The notes beneath the pieces are model-generated. The model searched no databases and was not told where the DNA came from. It worked only from the letters and a program-made list of their open reading frames with translations. Position numbers and translations under genes: made by a program. Shown here one piece after another: positions 24,453-32,406 of a DNA stretch of 33,576 bases. How positions within the stretch are numbered: position 1 is the stretch's first letter; the number at the start of each line of letters is the position of its first letter. Origin of the DNA: Actinomycetes bacterium. Its GTDB lineage: Bacteria > Actinomycetota > Actinomycetes > Propionibacteriales > Nocardioidaceae. The DNA lies in assembly GCA_023460975.1 (NCBI GenBank), contig JAEWOG010000095.1:1-33576 (forward strand), in the 5' to 3' direction.

Positions 24453-27400
24453 ATGCAGATCATTGCGATCGTCGTCTCTCTGGCCATCACAGCCGTCGCA
24501 GTCGCGTTCACCGCGCTCGCCGTCAAGAAGATGCTCGGAGTCATCCGGATGGGCCAGCCGGCTCTGAACCGTACGGGGTCTCCGGCCGCCCGCACGGTGA
24601 CCATGTTGAAGGAGACATTCCTTCACACCCGGATGCTCCAGTGGACCTGGGTGGGCGTCCTGCACTGGTTCGCCTTCGCGGCGTTCCTCGTGCTCTCGAC
24701 GGCCGTTGCGGGCGCGTTCCCGCAACTCTTCGACGCCCACTTCGCGCTGCCGATCATCGGCCACTGGGTCGTCTACACGTGGGTCGCGGAGTTCCTCGGC
24801 CTGCTCGGCACGCTCGCGATCATCCCGCTGATCATCTACCGCGTGAAGAACCGCCCCTCCGCGCAGGGACGCCGCTCGCGCTTCTTCGGTTCGACCATGT
24901 GGCAGGCGTACTTCGTCGAGTTCATGGTGCTGCTGGAGTCCTCGGCGATCCTGTTCATCCGCGGCGCCGAATACAAGCTCCTCGGCCTGCACGACGACGT
25001 ACGCACGGTCGAGTTCCCGATCAGCCAGTTCTTCGCCAAGCTCTACCCGACGACCAACGAAGCGACGCTCGAGAACATCATCTACTTCATCGCGATGATC
25101 AAGATCGTCTCCGCGATGGTGTGGCTGATCATGATCTCCAACAACCTCACGATGGGCGTGGCGTGGCACCGCTTCACCGCGTGGTTCAACATCTGGTTCA
25201 AGCGCGAGGCTGACGGCGGCACCGCGCTGGGCGCCATCAAGCCGCTGGTGGTCGACGGCAAGCCGTTCACGCTCGAGGCGATGGACGACCTCGACGAGGA
25301 CGCCACGCTCGGCGTCGGCAAGATCGAGGACTTCTCCTGGAAGGGCATCCTCGACTTCACCACCTGCACCGAGTGCGGCCGCTGCCAGAGCCAGTGCCCC
25401 GCCTGGAACACAGAGAAGCCGCTCTCGCCCAAGCTGCTGATGATGGGCCTGCGTGAGCACGCGTACGCCACTGCTGCCGGCACCGCCGGCGAGCGCACGC
25501 TGATCGGCAAGACCGACGCGGAGGCTGCCGCAGGCGCCTCGGGCGAGGTCACCGACTGGTTCTACAACCCCGAGGGCGGCGACTTCGTCATCGACGAGGA
25601 CGTGCTGTGGTCCTGCACCTCGTGCGGTGCCTGCGTCCAGCAGTGCCCCGTCGACATCGAGCACGTCGACCACATCATGGACATGCGGCGCTACCAGATG
25701 CTGGTGGAGTCGAACTTCCCCGCGGAGCTCAACCAGCTGTTCAAGGGCCTGGAGTCCAAGGGCAACCCGTGGAACATGTCCACCACGGCGCGCATGGACT
25801 GGGCCAAGGACCTGCCCTTCGACGTCAAGGTCGTTGGCGATGACATCGAGTCCCTCGACGAGGTCGAGTGGCTGTTCTGGGTCGGCTGCGCTGGTGCGTA
25901 CGAGGACCGCGCGAAGAAGACCACCCGCGCCGTCGCCGAGCTCCTCGACATGGCCGGCGTGACCTTCGGCGTCCTGGGCAACGGCGAGACCTGCACCGGT
26001 GACTCGGCGCGTCGTGCGGGCAACGAGATGCTGTTCCAGGGTCTGGCGCAGCAGAACATCGAGACCTTCAAGGAGTACAAGGTCAAGAAGGTCGTCTCGA
26101 CCTGCGCCCACTGCTTCAACACGCTCAAGAACGAGTACAAGGACTTCGGCATCGAGCTCGAGGTCACCCACCACACGCAGCTGCTCAACCGCCTCGTACG
26201 CGAAGGCAAGCTGACGCCGGTCAAGGACGGCGCTGGCGCTGCGAAGCGTTCGATCACCTACCACGACCCGTGCTACCTGGGTCGCCACAACCAGGTCTAC
26301 ACGCCGCCGCGCGACCTGCTGCAGATCCTTCCCGGCGCCGAGTACGTCGAGATGGAGCGCAGCAACGAGCGCTCCTTCTGCTGCGGCGCTGGTGGCGCCC
26401 GGATGTGGATGGAGGAGACGCTCGGCGAGCGGATCAACGTCAACCGTACGCAGGAGGCCGTCGCCACTGGCGCCGACCAGATCGCCGTCGGCTGCCCCTT
26501 CTGTCGCGTCATGCTGGCGGACGGTCTGACGGCCGAGCAGGCCGCTGGGCGCGCCGCCGAGGCCGTCGAGGTCCTCGACGTCGCACAGATGCTGCTCGCC
26601 TCGGTCAAGGGCGAGCAGGCGACCAAGCTCGCTCCCGGCGAGATGGCCGATTCGGCGCCGGCTGCCAAGGCCAAGCCCGCTGAAGCCGCCGCGCCGGCTG
26701 CTGCGCCGGCGGTCGAGACTGCTGCGCCGGTCGAGCCTGTCGAGACCACCGGTGGCTCCCTCTTCGACGACGCCCCTGCGGGTGGCTCGCTGTTCGACAC
26801 CCCGTCGGCCGAGCCTGCTGCGCCGGTCAAGCCTGCTACGCCGGCCGAGACCACCGGCGGCTCGCTCTTCGACGACGGCAACTCGCTGTTCGACACCCCG
26901 GCCCCCGCTGCCCCGGCAGCACCGCCGGTCGAGGCCGCTACGCCGGTCGAGTCTGCTGCGCCGGTCGAGGCTGCTGCGCCGGTCGAGCCTGTCGAGACCA
27001 AGCCCGCTGCGGACCTGGGATCGGGCGGCTCCCTGTTCGATCTCGCCGCACCCGCGACGCCGGTCGAGGCTGCTACTCCGGTCGAGCCTGCTGCGCCGGG
27101 CGAGGCTGCTGCGCCGGTCGAGCCTGTCGAGACCAAGCCCGCCACCCCCGCGGTCGACCTGAACGCTGGAGGCTCCCTCTTCGACCTCGCCGCACCGGCG
27201 ACGCCGGTCGAGCCTGTCGAGACCAAGCCCGCCGCACCCCCCCCGCCCGCCGAGCCCACCAAGCCGGTCGAGCCTGCTGCGCCGGTCGAGCCTGTCGAGA
27301 CCAAGCCCGCCACCCCCGCGGTCGACCTGAACGCTGGAGGCTCCCTCTTCGACCTCGCCGCACCGGCCGAGCCGGCCGCACCCGCGACGCCGGTCGAGGC

Positions 27401-27896
27401 TGCCCCGCCGGTCGAGGCTGCTGCGCCGGTCGAGGTCGCCCCGCCGGTCGAGGCTGCTGCGCCGGTCGAGGCTGCTGCGCCGGTCGAGCCTGTCGAGACC
27501 AAGCCCGCCCCTGCCGCGGCGGCCTCGAGCGCAACGGCCAGCACCCCGCGTACGGACGTCGACATCTCCGCTGCCGGCTCTCTGTTCGACATCGAGGCCC
27601 CGCAGGGCGCCGTGATCGCGACCGCACAGGCGCCCGCACCGGTCGCCGATGTCGTCGAGACGCCGGTGGCCCCGGCCGCGCCGGCCGAGGCCACGCAGGA
27701 GACTCCGGAGCCGGCCCAGGCCGAGGACCCGGTGACGGTCCTCGACGAAGGCGAAGCTCCCGTTGCGGAAGCTGCCCCGGCCGCTCCCGAGGTCGCCCCG
27801 GCCCAGCCGGCCGCACCGGTGGTCTCCAGCGGCGAGGCGCACACACCGCGTACGGACGTCGACATCAACGCCGCAGAGTCACTGTTCGACCTCTGA
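24453..27896 (+). CDS. etfD: EtfD-type membrane Fe-S oxidoreductase with repetitive C-terminal tail
   Basis: 1147 aa. Family role: accepts electrons from electron-transfer flavoprotein (acyl-CoA dehydrogenase and related reactions) and passes them to the quinone pool; Mycobacterium Rv0338c is the reference. The N-terminal ~250 residues form several membrane helices with candidate haem histidines (HTRMLQWTW, GHWVVYTW). Two 4Fe-4S motifs follow: CTECGRCQSQCP (from 305) and CTSCGACVQQCP (from 388). Two CCG-type domains come next; the second has FCCGAGG (643-645) and CPFC, while the first is atypical (CTGD). Residues 732-1147 are a disordered Ala/Pro/Glu/Val tail with nine SLFD motifs and PVEPVET linkers. 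The ATG has GAGGAG upstream. An etfBA pair is not in the window. Confidence 0.9.
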   Translation: MQIIAIVVSLAITAVAVAFTALAVKKMLGVIRMGQPALNRTGSPAARTVTMLKETFLHTRMLQWTWVGVLHWFAFAAFLVLSTAVAGAFPQLFDAHFALPIIGHWVVYTWVAEFLGLLGTLAIIPLIIYRVKNRPSAQGRRSRFFGSTMWQAYFVEFMVLLESSAILFIRGAEYKLLGLHDDVRTVEFPISQFFAKLYPTTNEATLENIIYFIAMIKIVSAMVWLIMISNNLTMGVAWHRFTAWFNIWFKREADGGTALGAIKPLVVDGKPFTLEAMDDLDEDATLGVGKIEDFSWKGILDFTTCTECGRCQSQCPAWNTEKPLSPKLLMMGLREHAYATAAGTAGERTLIGKTDAEAAAGASGEVTDWFYNPEGGDFVIDEDVLWSCTSCGACVQQCPVDIEHVDHIMDMRRYQMLVESNFPAELNQLFKGLESKGNPWNMSTTARMDWAKDLPFDVKVVGDDIESLDEVEWLFWVGCAGAYEDRAKKTTRAVAELLDMAGVTFGVLGNGETCTGDSARRAGNEMLFQGLAQQNIETFKEYKVKKVVSTCAHCFNTLKNEYKDFGIELEVTHHTQLLNRLVREGKLTPVKDGAGAAKRSITYHDPCYLGRHNQVYTPPRDLLQILPGAEYVEMERSNERSFCCGAGGARMWMEETLGERINVNRTQEAVATGADQIAVGCPFCRVMLADGLTAEQAAGRAAEAVEVLDVAQMLLASVKGEQATKLAPGEMADSAPAAKAKPAEAAAPAAAPAVETAAPVEPVETTGGSLFDDAPAGGSLFDTPSAEPAAPVKPATPAETTGGSLFDDGNSLFDTPAPAAPAAPPVEAATPVESAAPVEAAAPVEPVETKPAADLGSGGSLFDLAAPATPVEAATPVEPAAPGEAAAPVEPVETKPATPAVDLNAGGSLFDLAAPATPVEPVETKPAAPPPPAEPTKPVEPAAPVEPVETKPATPAVDLNAGGSLFDLAAPAEPAAPATPVEAAPPVEAAAPVEVAPPVEAAAPVEAAAPVEPVETKPAPAAAASSATASTPRTDVDISAAGSLFDIEAPQGAVIATAQAPAPVADVVETPVAPAAPAEATQETPEPAQAEDPVTVLDEGEAPVAEAAPAAPEVAPAQPAAPVVSSGEAHTPRTDVDINAAESLFDL
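26646..27893 (+). repeat. In-frame repeats encoding the EtfD tail
   Basis: Six exact copies of GGTCGAGCCTGTCGAGACC start at 26729, 26981, 27116, 27206, 27284 and 27482. All are in the same frame, each giving VEPVET after a proline. A 94-bp perfect direct repeat (27106-27199 and 27274-27367, 168-bp offset) carries one SLFD unit. Many shorter CCGGTCGAGGCTGCTGCG units encode PVEAAA. The 19-mer is identical, in reverse complement, to three copies just after the gene (27943, 27970, 27997). Confidence 0.9.
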
Positions 27897-27910
27897 GTCT
27901 TTCAGTGGTC

Positions 27911-28048
27911 ACGCTCGCTGGTTGAGCTTGTCGACACCAAGGGGTCTCGACAGGCTCGACCAGCGTTGTGGTCTCGACAGGCTCGACCGGCGTTGTGGTC
28001 TCGACAGGCTCGACCAGCGTCCGGGCTCGACCAGCGTTCCGACTCGAC
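27911..28048. repeat. Dispersed-repeat cluster between convergent etfD and marR
   Basis: Starts with GGTTGAGCTTGTCGACACC, able to pair with the following GGTCTCGACAGGCTCGACC. Three exact copies of the latter begin at 27943, 27970 and 27997, a 27-bp period, followed by two degenerate remnants (CTCGACCAGCG). The position between converging genes suggests terminator use. No gene is visible in 27897-28064. Confidence 0.85.
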
Positions 28049-28064
28049 CGGCAGCCCCGCGCTG

Positions 28065-28532
28065 TCAGGCGCCCATGTCCCCTTCGACCACGGCTTCTGC
28101 CGCGGCTCGGTAGGCCTCGGTGAAGCGGGTCAGGTTGGCCAGGAAGGACGGGACCTCCTCGGGCGGCACCGCAGCGAGTCCGGCCTCCATCAGTGACATG
28201 GCGCGCGTGACGTCTTCGGTGAACTGACGTTCCCCCTCGGCGCTGGCTCGGATGGGGCGCGCGGCGCCTTCGCGGTCGCACCGCTCGACCAGCCCTGACT
28301 TGAGGGCTGCGTTGACCTGCCGGTTGACCGTGGAGGCCTCCAGCAGCAGTTGCTGCGAGATCTCCTTCATCGTGCGCGGCTCGCCGTCGGCCAGCAGCCA
28401 CATCAGGCGCATGTCCGCCGTACCGAGGTGAAGGGTGCCCTCGACGACGCGAGCTGTCCGGTCCAGGCGGGCCGTCGCGCGCGCGAGGTCCCAGACCTTG
28501 GAGGCCCGCATCTTGTCTGTGATCTGTTCCAC
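28065..28532 (-). CDS. MarR-family repressor
   Basis: 155-aa winged-helix regulator. A dimerisation helix is at the N-terminus and the recognition region is MKEISQQLLLEASTVNRQVNAAL. The wing RCDREGAARPIRASAEG follows, then a C-terminal helix pair. GTG at 28532 is chosen, preceded by GGAG; starts up to 28580 would overlap the operators. It is divergent from a drug-efflux-type MFS gene, with two identical-type palindromes between them, the standard layout for a ligand-released repressor of an exporter and itself. Ligand unknown. Confidence 0.88.
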   Translation of the reverse strand: MEQITDKMRASKVWDLARATARLDRTARVVEGTLHLGTADMRLMWLLADGEPRTMKEISQQLLLEASTVNRQVNAALKSGLVERCDREGAARPIRASAEGERQFTEDVTRAMSLMEAGLAAVPPEEVPSFLANLTRFTEAYRAAAEAVVEGDMGA

Positions 28533-28564
28533 AGGCGACTCCACTTCACCTCGCGAACCCAACG

Positions 28565-28604
28565 TGTGTAGTGTACACATTTTATCTCATGTGTAAGTTA
28601 CACA
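28565..28604. promoter_or_regulatory. Twin MarR operators
   Basis: Two 15-bp palindromes of the form TGTGTA-N3-TACACA: 28565-28579 (spacer GTG) and 28590-28604 (spacer AGT; full arms TGTGTAA/TTACACA). Centres are 25 bp apart. On the minus strand a TAAAAT hexamer between them is a plausible -10 for the repressor gene, so occupancy would block both divergent promoters. Confidence 0.8.
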
Positions 28605-28624
28605 TCCACCTCACCGGGAGCGCA

Positions 28625-30085
28625 GTGCAGACCCAGAACACCCAGGCAGCCGAGACTGCCACCCGCCGGTTCTCCCCGGCCCTGATCACCTTCGTCCTCG
28701 CGCTCGGCAGCTTCTGCGGCGCCCTGATGCAGTCGCTGGTCATCCCCATCCAGGCCGAGATGCCCCACCTGCTCAACACCAGCGCGGCCAACGCGTCGTG
28801 GGCCATCACCGCGACCCTCCTGGCCGCCGGCGTGACCATGCCCGTCACCGGTCGCCTCGCCGACATGTACGGAAAGAAGAAGGTGCTCGTCGTCTCCGCC
28901 GGCATTCTGGCCATCGGGTCGCTGGTCGCAGCGCTGTCGAGCACGGTGGCGCCGTTCCTCGTGGGCCGCGCCCTCCAGGGCGTCGCGATGGGTTACATCC
29001 CGGTCGCCATCAGCATGGTGCGCGAGATCGCGCCCCGCGAGAAGCAGGCCGGCGCGGTCGCAGCTGTCAGCGCCACCATGGGTGTCGGCGGCGCTCTGGG
29101 CATGCCCCTGTCTGCGTGGATCGCCGACAACTACAACTGGCACGCACTGTTCTGGGTCTCCACCGCTCTCGCCCTGGTCATCCTCGTCCTCACCGCAGCG
29201 GTGATCCCGAACATCCACGACGCCCACCCCGCACACCTCGACTACGTGGGCGTGCTCGGTCTCGCCGTGGGCCTGTCCTCGTTCCTGATCGGCATCAGCA
29301 AGGGCTCCACGTGGGGCTGGAGCGACGGTCGTACGCTCGGCGCCATCATCGGCGGCCTCCTCGCGCTGCTCGCGTGGGGCGCGTACGAACTGCGACACCA
29401 CGACCCGCTGGTCGACCTCCGTACGACCGCCCGGCGCCCCGTGCTGTTCACCAACCTCGCGGGCATGCTCATCGGCTTCGGCATGATGGCGCAGTCCATC
29501 GTGGTCCCGCAGCTGCTCGAGATGCCGGAAGCCACCGGGTACGGCCTCGGCCAGACCATCCTCCAGGCAGGCCTGTGGATGGCACCCGGCGGTCTCATGA
29601 TGATGTTCTTCGCCCCCGTGTCGAGCCGTCTCATCAACACCGTCGGCGCACGGATCACCCTGGCGACCGGCGCGAGCGTGCTCGGCGGCGGCTACCTGCT
29701 GGCGACCTTCCTCACCGACGCGCCCTGGCAGCTCATGGTCGCCTCGATGGTGGCCTCGGCCGGCGTCGGGATCGGGTACGCGGCCATGCCCACGCTCATC
29801 CTCGACAACGTCCCCGAGCACGAGTCGGGATCCAGCGTCGGCGTCAACGCGCTCATGCGTTCGGTCGGCACCACGATCGCGGGCGCCGTGATGGCCGCGA
29901 TCCTCACCAGCAAGACGGTCGACCTGGCCCCGGGCGTCACGATCCCGAGCGAGTCGGCCTTCCAGGTGTGCTTCATCGTCGGCGCTGCTGCCGCCCTCGG
30001 CGGCGCCCTCGTGGCACTGCTGGTGCCGCGGCAGGCCCGTACGACCGCAGTCGAGGTCGAGGGCGAGCTCGTCGCCAGCCACTGA
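28625..30085 (+). CDS. MFS multidrug efflux transporter (DHA2/EmrB-QacA type)
   Basis: 486-aa proton-driven exporter with about 14 hydrophobic helices. The cytoplasmic loop motif GRLADMYGKKKVL (motif A) follows TM2. A motif C-like G-rich helix is seen in AVSATMGVGGALGMPLSAW, diagnostic of exporters. Start GTG 28625 has GGGAG upstream; an upstream GTG at 28571 lies inside the operators and is less likely. Controlled in all probability by the divergent MarR protein. Substrate cannot be inferred; aromatic or drug-like compounds are usual for such pairs. Confidence 0.9.
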   Translation: MQTQNTQAAETATRRFSPALITFVLALGSFCGALMQSLVIPIQAEMPHLLNTSAANASWAITATLLAAGVTMPVTGRLADMYGKKKVLVVSAGILAIGSLVAALSSTVAPFLVGRALQGVAMGYIPVAISMVREIAPREKQAGAVAAVSATMGVGGALGMPLSAWIADNYNWHALFWVSTALALVILVLTAAVIPNIHDAHPAHLDYVGVLGLAVGLSSFLIGISKGSTWGWSDGRTLGAIIGGLLALLAWGAYELRHHDPLVDLRTTARRPVLFTNLAGMLIGFGMMAQSIVVPQLLEMPEATGYGLGQTILQAGLWMAPGGLMMMFFAPVSSRLINTVGARITLATGASVLGGGYLLATFLTDAPWQLMVASMVASAGVGIGYAAMPTLILDNVPEHESGSSVGVNALMRSVGTTIAGAVMAAILTSKTVDLAPGVTIPSESAFQVCFIVGAAAALGGALVALLVPRQARTTAVEVEGELVASH

Positions 30086-30091
30086 TCCCGC

Positions 30092-30151
30092 AGCGCGGTC
30101 CGGGTGATCTCCGCGTCGGCACGCCGACACGCTCCAGACCCGGACCGCGCT
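30092..30151. terminator. Bidirectional terminator hairpin
   Basis: Perfect 14-bp arms AGCGCGGTCCGGGT (30092-30105) and ACCCGGACCGCGCT (30138-30151), with a second hairpin GTCGGC-AC-GCCGAC inside the loop. It fills the 74-bp gap between two converging genes. There is no T tract, as is common in actinobacteria. Confidence 0.85.
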
Positions 30152-30159
30152 GGCGCAGG

Positions 30160-31320
30160 TCAGTTCGCCCGATCCGACCGGTTGCGGCGTGGCTTGCGAG
30201 ACTCCCGCGCGTCGTCGGAGTCCTCACCCTCCGCCTTCTGGCCCTCCGCCTTCTGGCCCTCCGCCTTCTGGCCCTCCTCCGGCTGGTCGCCGGGATACGG
30301 GTCCTCAACGGGGGGCTCCACCACGACCGGGACGAGCGGGTGCTGCACCGGCGGAACGGTGGCCTTGTCGGGGATCGGGAAGCTGGCGCCACTGACGTCC
30401 TCGCGCTTCCGGGCACCCCAGGCCACCTTGTCCCGCGCGGCCAGTGGCACCACGTTCCACCGGGGAACGTCCCCCAGGGCCCAGGGCACATAGTGAGCCG
30501 CCCGGTCGTAGCAGCCGAGTTCGAGGGGCCGGCCGTCCTGGTCGAACAACTGGACGCCCGAGAGCGGATTGCCGGCCGCGTCGTACGCCGACACGTTGCA
30601 CAGCGCCTGACCGCGGTTGGTCGCGAACTTCGGCTCCACCCACGTGGTGCTCAGTTGGCTCGCATACTCCGACCGCGCGGTCCCCAGATAGCCCATCGCC
30701 ACCGGCAGCATCACCACCGCGAAGGTGTTGGCGAGGACCAGTACGACGGCTGCAGCCTTGCCGCGCTCGGCGCCCTGGGGCGCACCGGGCCACAGCCGCC
30801 CGACGCCCACGAGGGTGCTCCCGACCAGACAGCTCAGGAAGATCACCCAGCCCAGGAAGTCCCCCACGCCCGGCATCCACGGCAGCCCCCACGACTCCCA
30901 CCCCGGCATCGCGACGGAGATGATCACGGCGGCGACCCAGCCGCGTACGAGCCACCAGGCCGGGCGCATCGTCACGAGCACCTGCCACCAAGGCGCGACC
31001 CGCGGGCGGCGTACGAAGTCTGCGGCCGCCTCCCCCGTCTCCCGGGCGAAGGTCACCACCCGGCTCAGGAGGTTGCCGCGGGAGCGCGCACGAACCACGG
31101 GGCCGAACCCTGCGGCGCTGCGCAACTCCTCCGCGTACGCTGCCGGGTCACCCAGCGCCCCCACTCCCCGGTCGGCGACGAGGTCGGACAGGTCCGCCTC
31201 GAGCCCGCCGAGCAACTCCTCTCGCTCGTCCTCACTCAGGTCGGCGAAGTGGCCTCGTACGGCGGCGACGAAGCGCTCGACCTCGGGCCGCACGTCGATG
31301 CGGATCGTGTCGTCGTTCAT
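30160..31320 (-). CDS. HAAS-domain membrane protein, PadR partner
   Basis: 386 aa. The N-terminal ~75 residues (VERFVAAVRGHFADLSEDER...GDPAAYAEELRSAAG) are a HAAS/DUF1700-like helical domain of the kind found next to PadR regulators. Four hydrophobic helices lie at about 125-215. An extracytoplasmic region with two cysteines follows, then a proline/acid-rich tail holding three perfect copies of AEGQK (15-bp tandem repeat at about 30235-30285) and a basic end. The ATG overlaps the PadR stop (ATGA), so translation is coupled. Function is unknown; membrane-stress sensing is a guess from the family. Confidence 0.75.
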   Translation of the reverse strand: MNDDTIRIDVRPEVERFVAAVRGHFADLSEDEREELLGGLEADLSDLVADRGVGALGDPAAYAEELRSAAGFGPVVRARSRGNLLSRVVTFARETGEAAADFVRRPRVAPWWQVLVTMRPAWWLVRGWVAAVIISVAMPGWESWGLPWMPGVGDFLGWVIFLSCLVGSTLVGVGRLWPGAPQGAERGKAAAVVLVLANTFAVVMLPVAMGYLGTARSEYASQLSTTWVEPKFATNRGQALCNVSAYDAAGNPLSGVQLFDQDGRPLELGCYDRAAHYVPWALGDVPRWNVVPLAARDKVAWGARKREDVSGASFPIPDKATVPPVQHPLVPVVVEPPVEDPYPGDQPEEGQKAEGQKAEGQKAEGEDSDDARESRKPRRNRSDRAN

Positions 31321-31649
31321 GAGCGGGCCTCCTGGGGAGTGAGCAGTGCGGTCACGATGGCGGTGAACTCGGTCCAGTCGTGCGCCTGCTCCTTGAGCTG
31401 GCTGCGACCGGGCGCGGTGATCCCGTAGTACTTGCGGTGTGGCCCCGAGTCGGAGGCCACCACGTAGCTGGTGAGCGCACCGGCGGCGTAGAGGCGCCGC
31501 AGCGTGCCGTACACCGAGGCCTCGCCGACGTCGTCGAGCCCGGCCTCGCGGAGGCGGCGTACGACGTCGTAGCCGTAGCCGTCGTCGTCAGCGACCACCG
31601 CGAGCACCGCGAGGTCGAGCACTCCCTTGAGGAGTTGGGTCTGATCCAT
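31317..31649 (-). CDS. PadR-family transcriptional regulator
   Basis: 110-aa PadR-type winged-helix protein. It has LLKGVLDLAVLAVVADDDGYGYDVVRRL at the N-terminus, EASVYGTLRRLYAAGAL as the recognition helix, and the wing region GPHRKYYGITAPGRSQL. ATG 31649 corresponds to the family start; 31670 is possible. It is cotranscribed and translationally coupled with the HAAS protein. A dyad directly upstream is a candidate autoregulatory site. Confidence 0.88.
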   Translation of the reverse strand: MDQTQLLKGVLDLAVLAVVADDDGYGYDVVRRLREAGLDDVGEASVYGTLRRLYAAGALTSYVVASDSGPHRKYYGITAPGRSQLKEQAHDWTEFTAIVTALLTPQEARS

Positions 31650-31659
31650 GCGTCGCACA

Positions 31660-31680
31660 CTACCGCGCATTCCGCAGTAG
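31660..31680. promoter_or_regulatory. Candidate PadR operator
   Basis: CTACCGCG-CATTC-CGCAGTAG, pairing in 7 of 8 positions per arm, 11 bp upstream of the PadR ATG. The position suits autorepression. It is not the ATGT-ACAT consensus described for several PadR proteins, so the assignment is tentative. Confidence 0.4.
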
Positions 31681-31733
31681 CGCGGGAGGCGCGCGTCCTA
31701 CGGCGCGTCGCTCGACGTGACGCCAGCCGGGCG

Positions 31734-31791
31734 GCGATGTGACATCGCGGATGGTTGACAGTGACATCACGATGATGTCATCGTGATGTCA
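31734..31791. promoter_or_regulatory. Operator region of the RHH gene
   Basis: GCGATGT-G-ACATCGC (31734-31748) is a perfect dyad. A second, larger dyad has 14-bp perfect arms TGACATCACGATGA (31762-31775) and TCATCGTGATGTCA (31778-31791) around TG. Its last base is the A of the ATG start codon. A TTGACA -35-like hexamer (31755-31760) lies between the two. All half-sites share GACATC/GATGTC, as expected for cooperative ribbon-helix-helix binding; the gene is probably leaderless or nearly so. Confidence 0.7.
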
Positions 31792-32339
31792 TGCAGCTGA
31801 GTACGTACGTCGAACATTTCCGCCGGGACCTCCTCGCCGCCGCCGAGGCCGGTGGCGACGAGGCCCGTCAGGCAGCGGAGCGGCTGTCGTACGCGATCGA
31901 CCCCAGCGCCCGCCTCGCCCTTATGGAGGCCATCAGCCAGGCGGCAGCGGAGATCACCGCCGAGATGCGCGAGGGCAGCGTCGAGGTCCGCCTGGCCGGA
32001 CGCGACGTGGAGTTCGTCGTCGAGCAGACGCCCGTGCTGCCGACGCCGCCGACACCCCCCGCCCCGCCGGAGCCGCCCCTCCCCCCAGCACTCGACGCGG
32101 AGTCCGACGACGCGCAGGCGCGGATCACCGTACGACTCCCCGAGTCGATCAAGGCGCGCGCCGAGGAACGCGCCGCGGCAGCGGGCCAGAGCCTCAACAC
32201 CTGGCTCGTCTCGGCCATCCGCGAAGCCACTGCCGACGCTGCGACCCGACCCATGGACGTCACCTCGTTCACCGTCCCCGGCGAGGACCCCTTCGCCCAC
32301 GTACGCCGCGGCAGCCGCCGCATGACCGGCTGGATCTGA
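31791..32339 (+). CDS. Ribbon-helix-helix (HicB/Arc-like) regulator, no toxin partner seen
   Basis: 182 aa. The N-terminal ~80 residues form a helical plus beta region (VEVRLAGRDVEFVVE). A proline-rich linker (TPPTPPAPPEPPLPPA) follows, then an RHH DNA-binding domain (about 108-145: ARITVRLPESIKARAEERA and GQSLNTWLVSAIREA). Annotation pipelines often call such proteins HicB-family antitoxins, but no HicA-like or other toxin ORF is adjacent; instead a DUF4097 gene follows. A large palindrome overlaps its start codon, pointing to autorepression. No ribosome-binding site is visible. Confidence 0.75.
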   Translation: MQLSTYVEHFRRDLLAAAEAGGDEARQAAERLSYAIDPSARLALMEAISQAAAEITAEMREGSVEVRLAGRDVEFVVEQTPVLPTPPTPPAPPEPPLPPALDAESDDAQARITVRLPESIKARAEERAAAAGQSLNTWLVSAIREATADAATRPMDVTSFTVPGEDPFAHVRRGSRRMTGWI

Positions 32340-32406
32340 CAGCCACCTTCCACGCCACGGACGGGCCACGGGCCCGCCCGGAGGATCGACACACCCTGGA
32401 GCAGCC

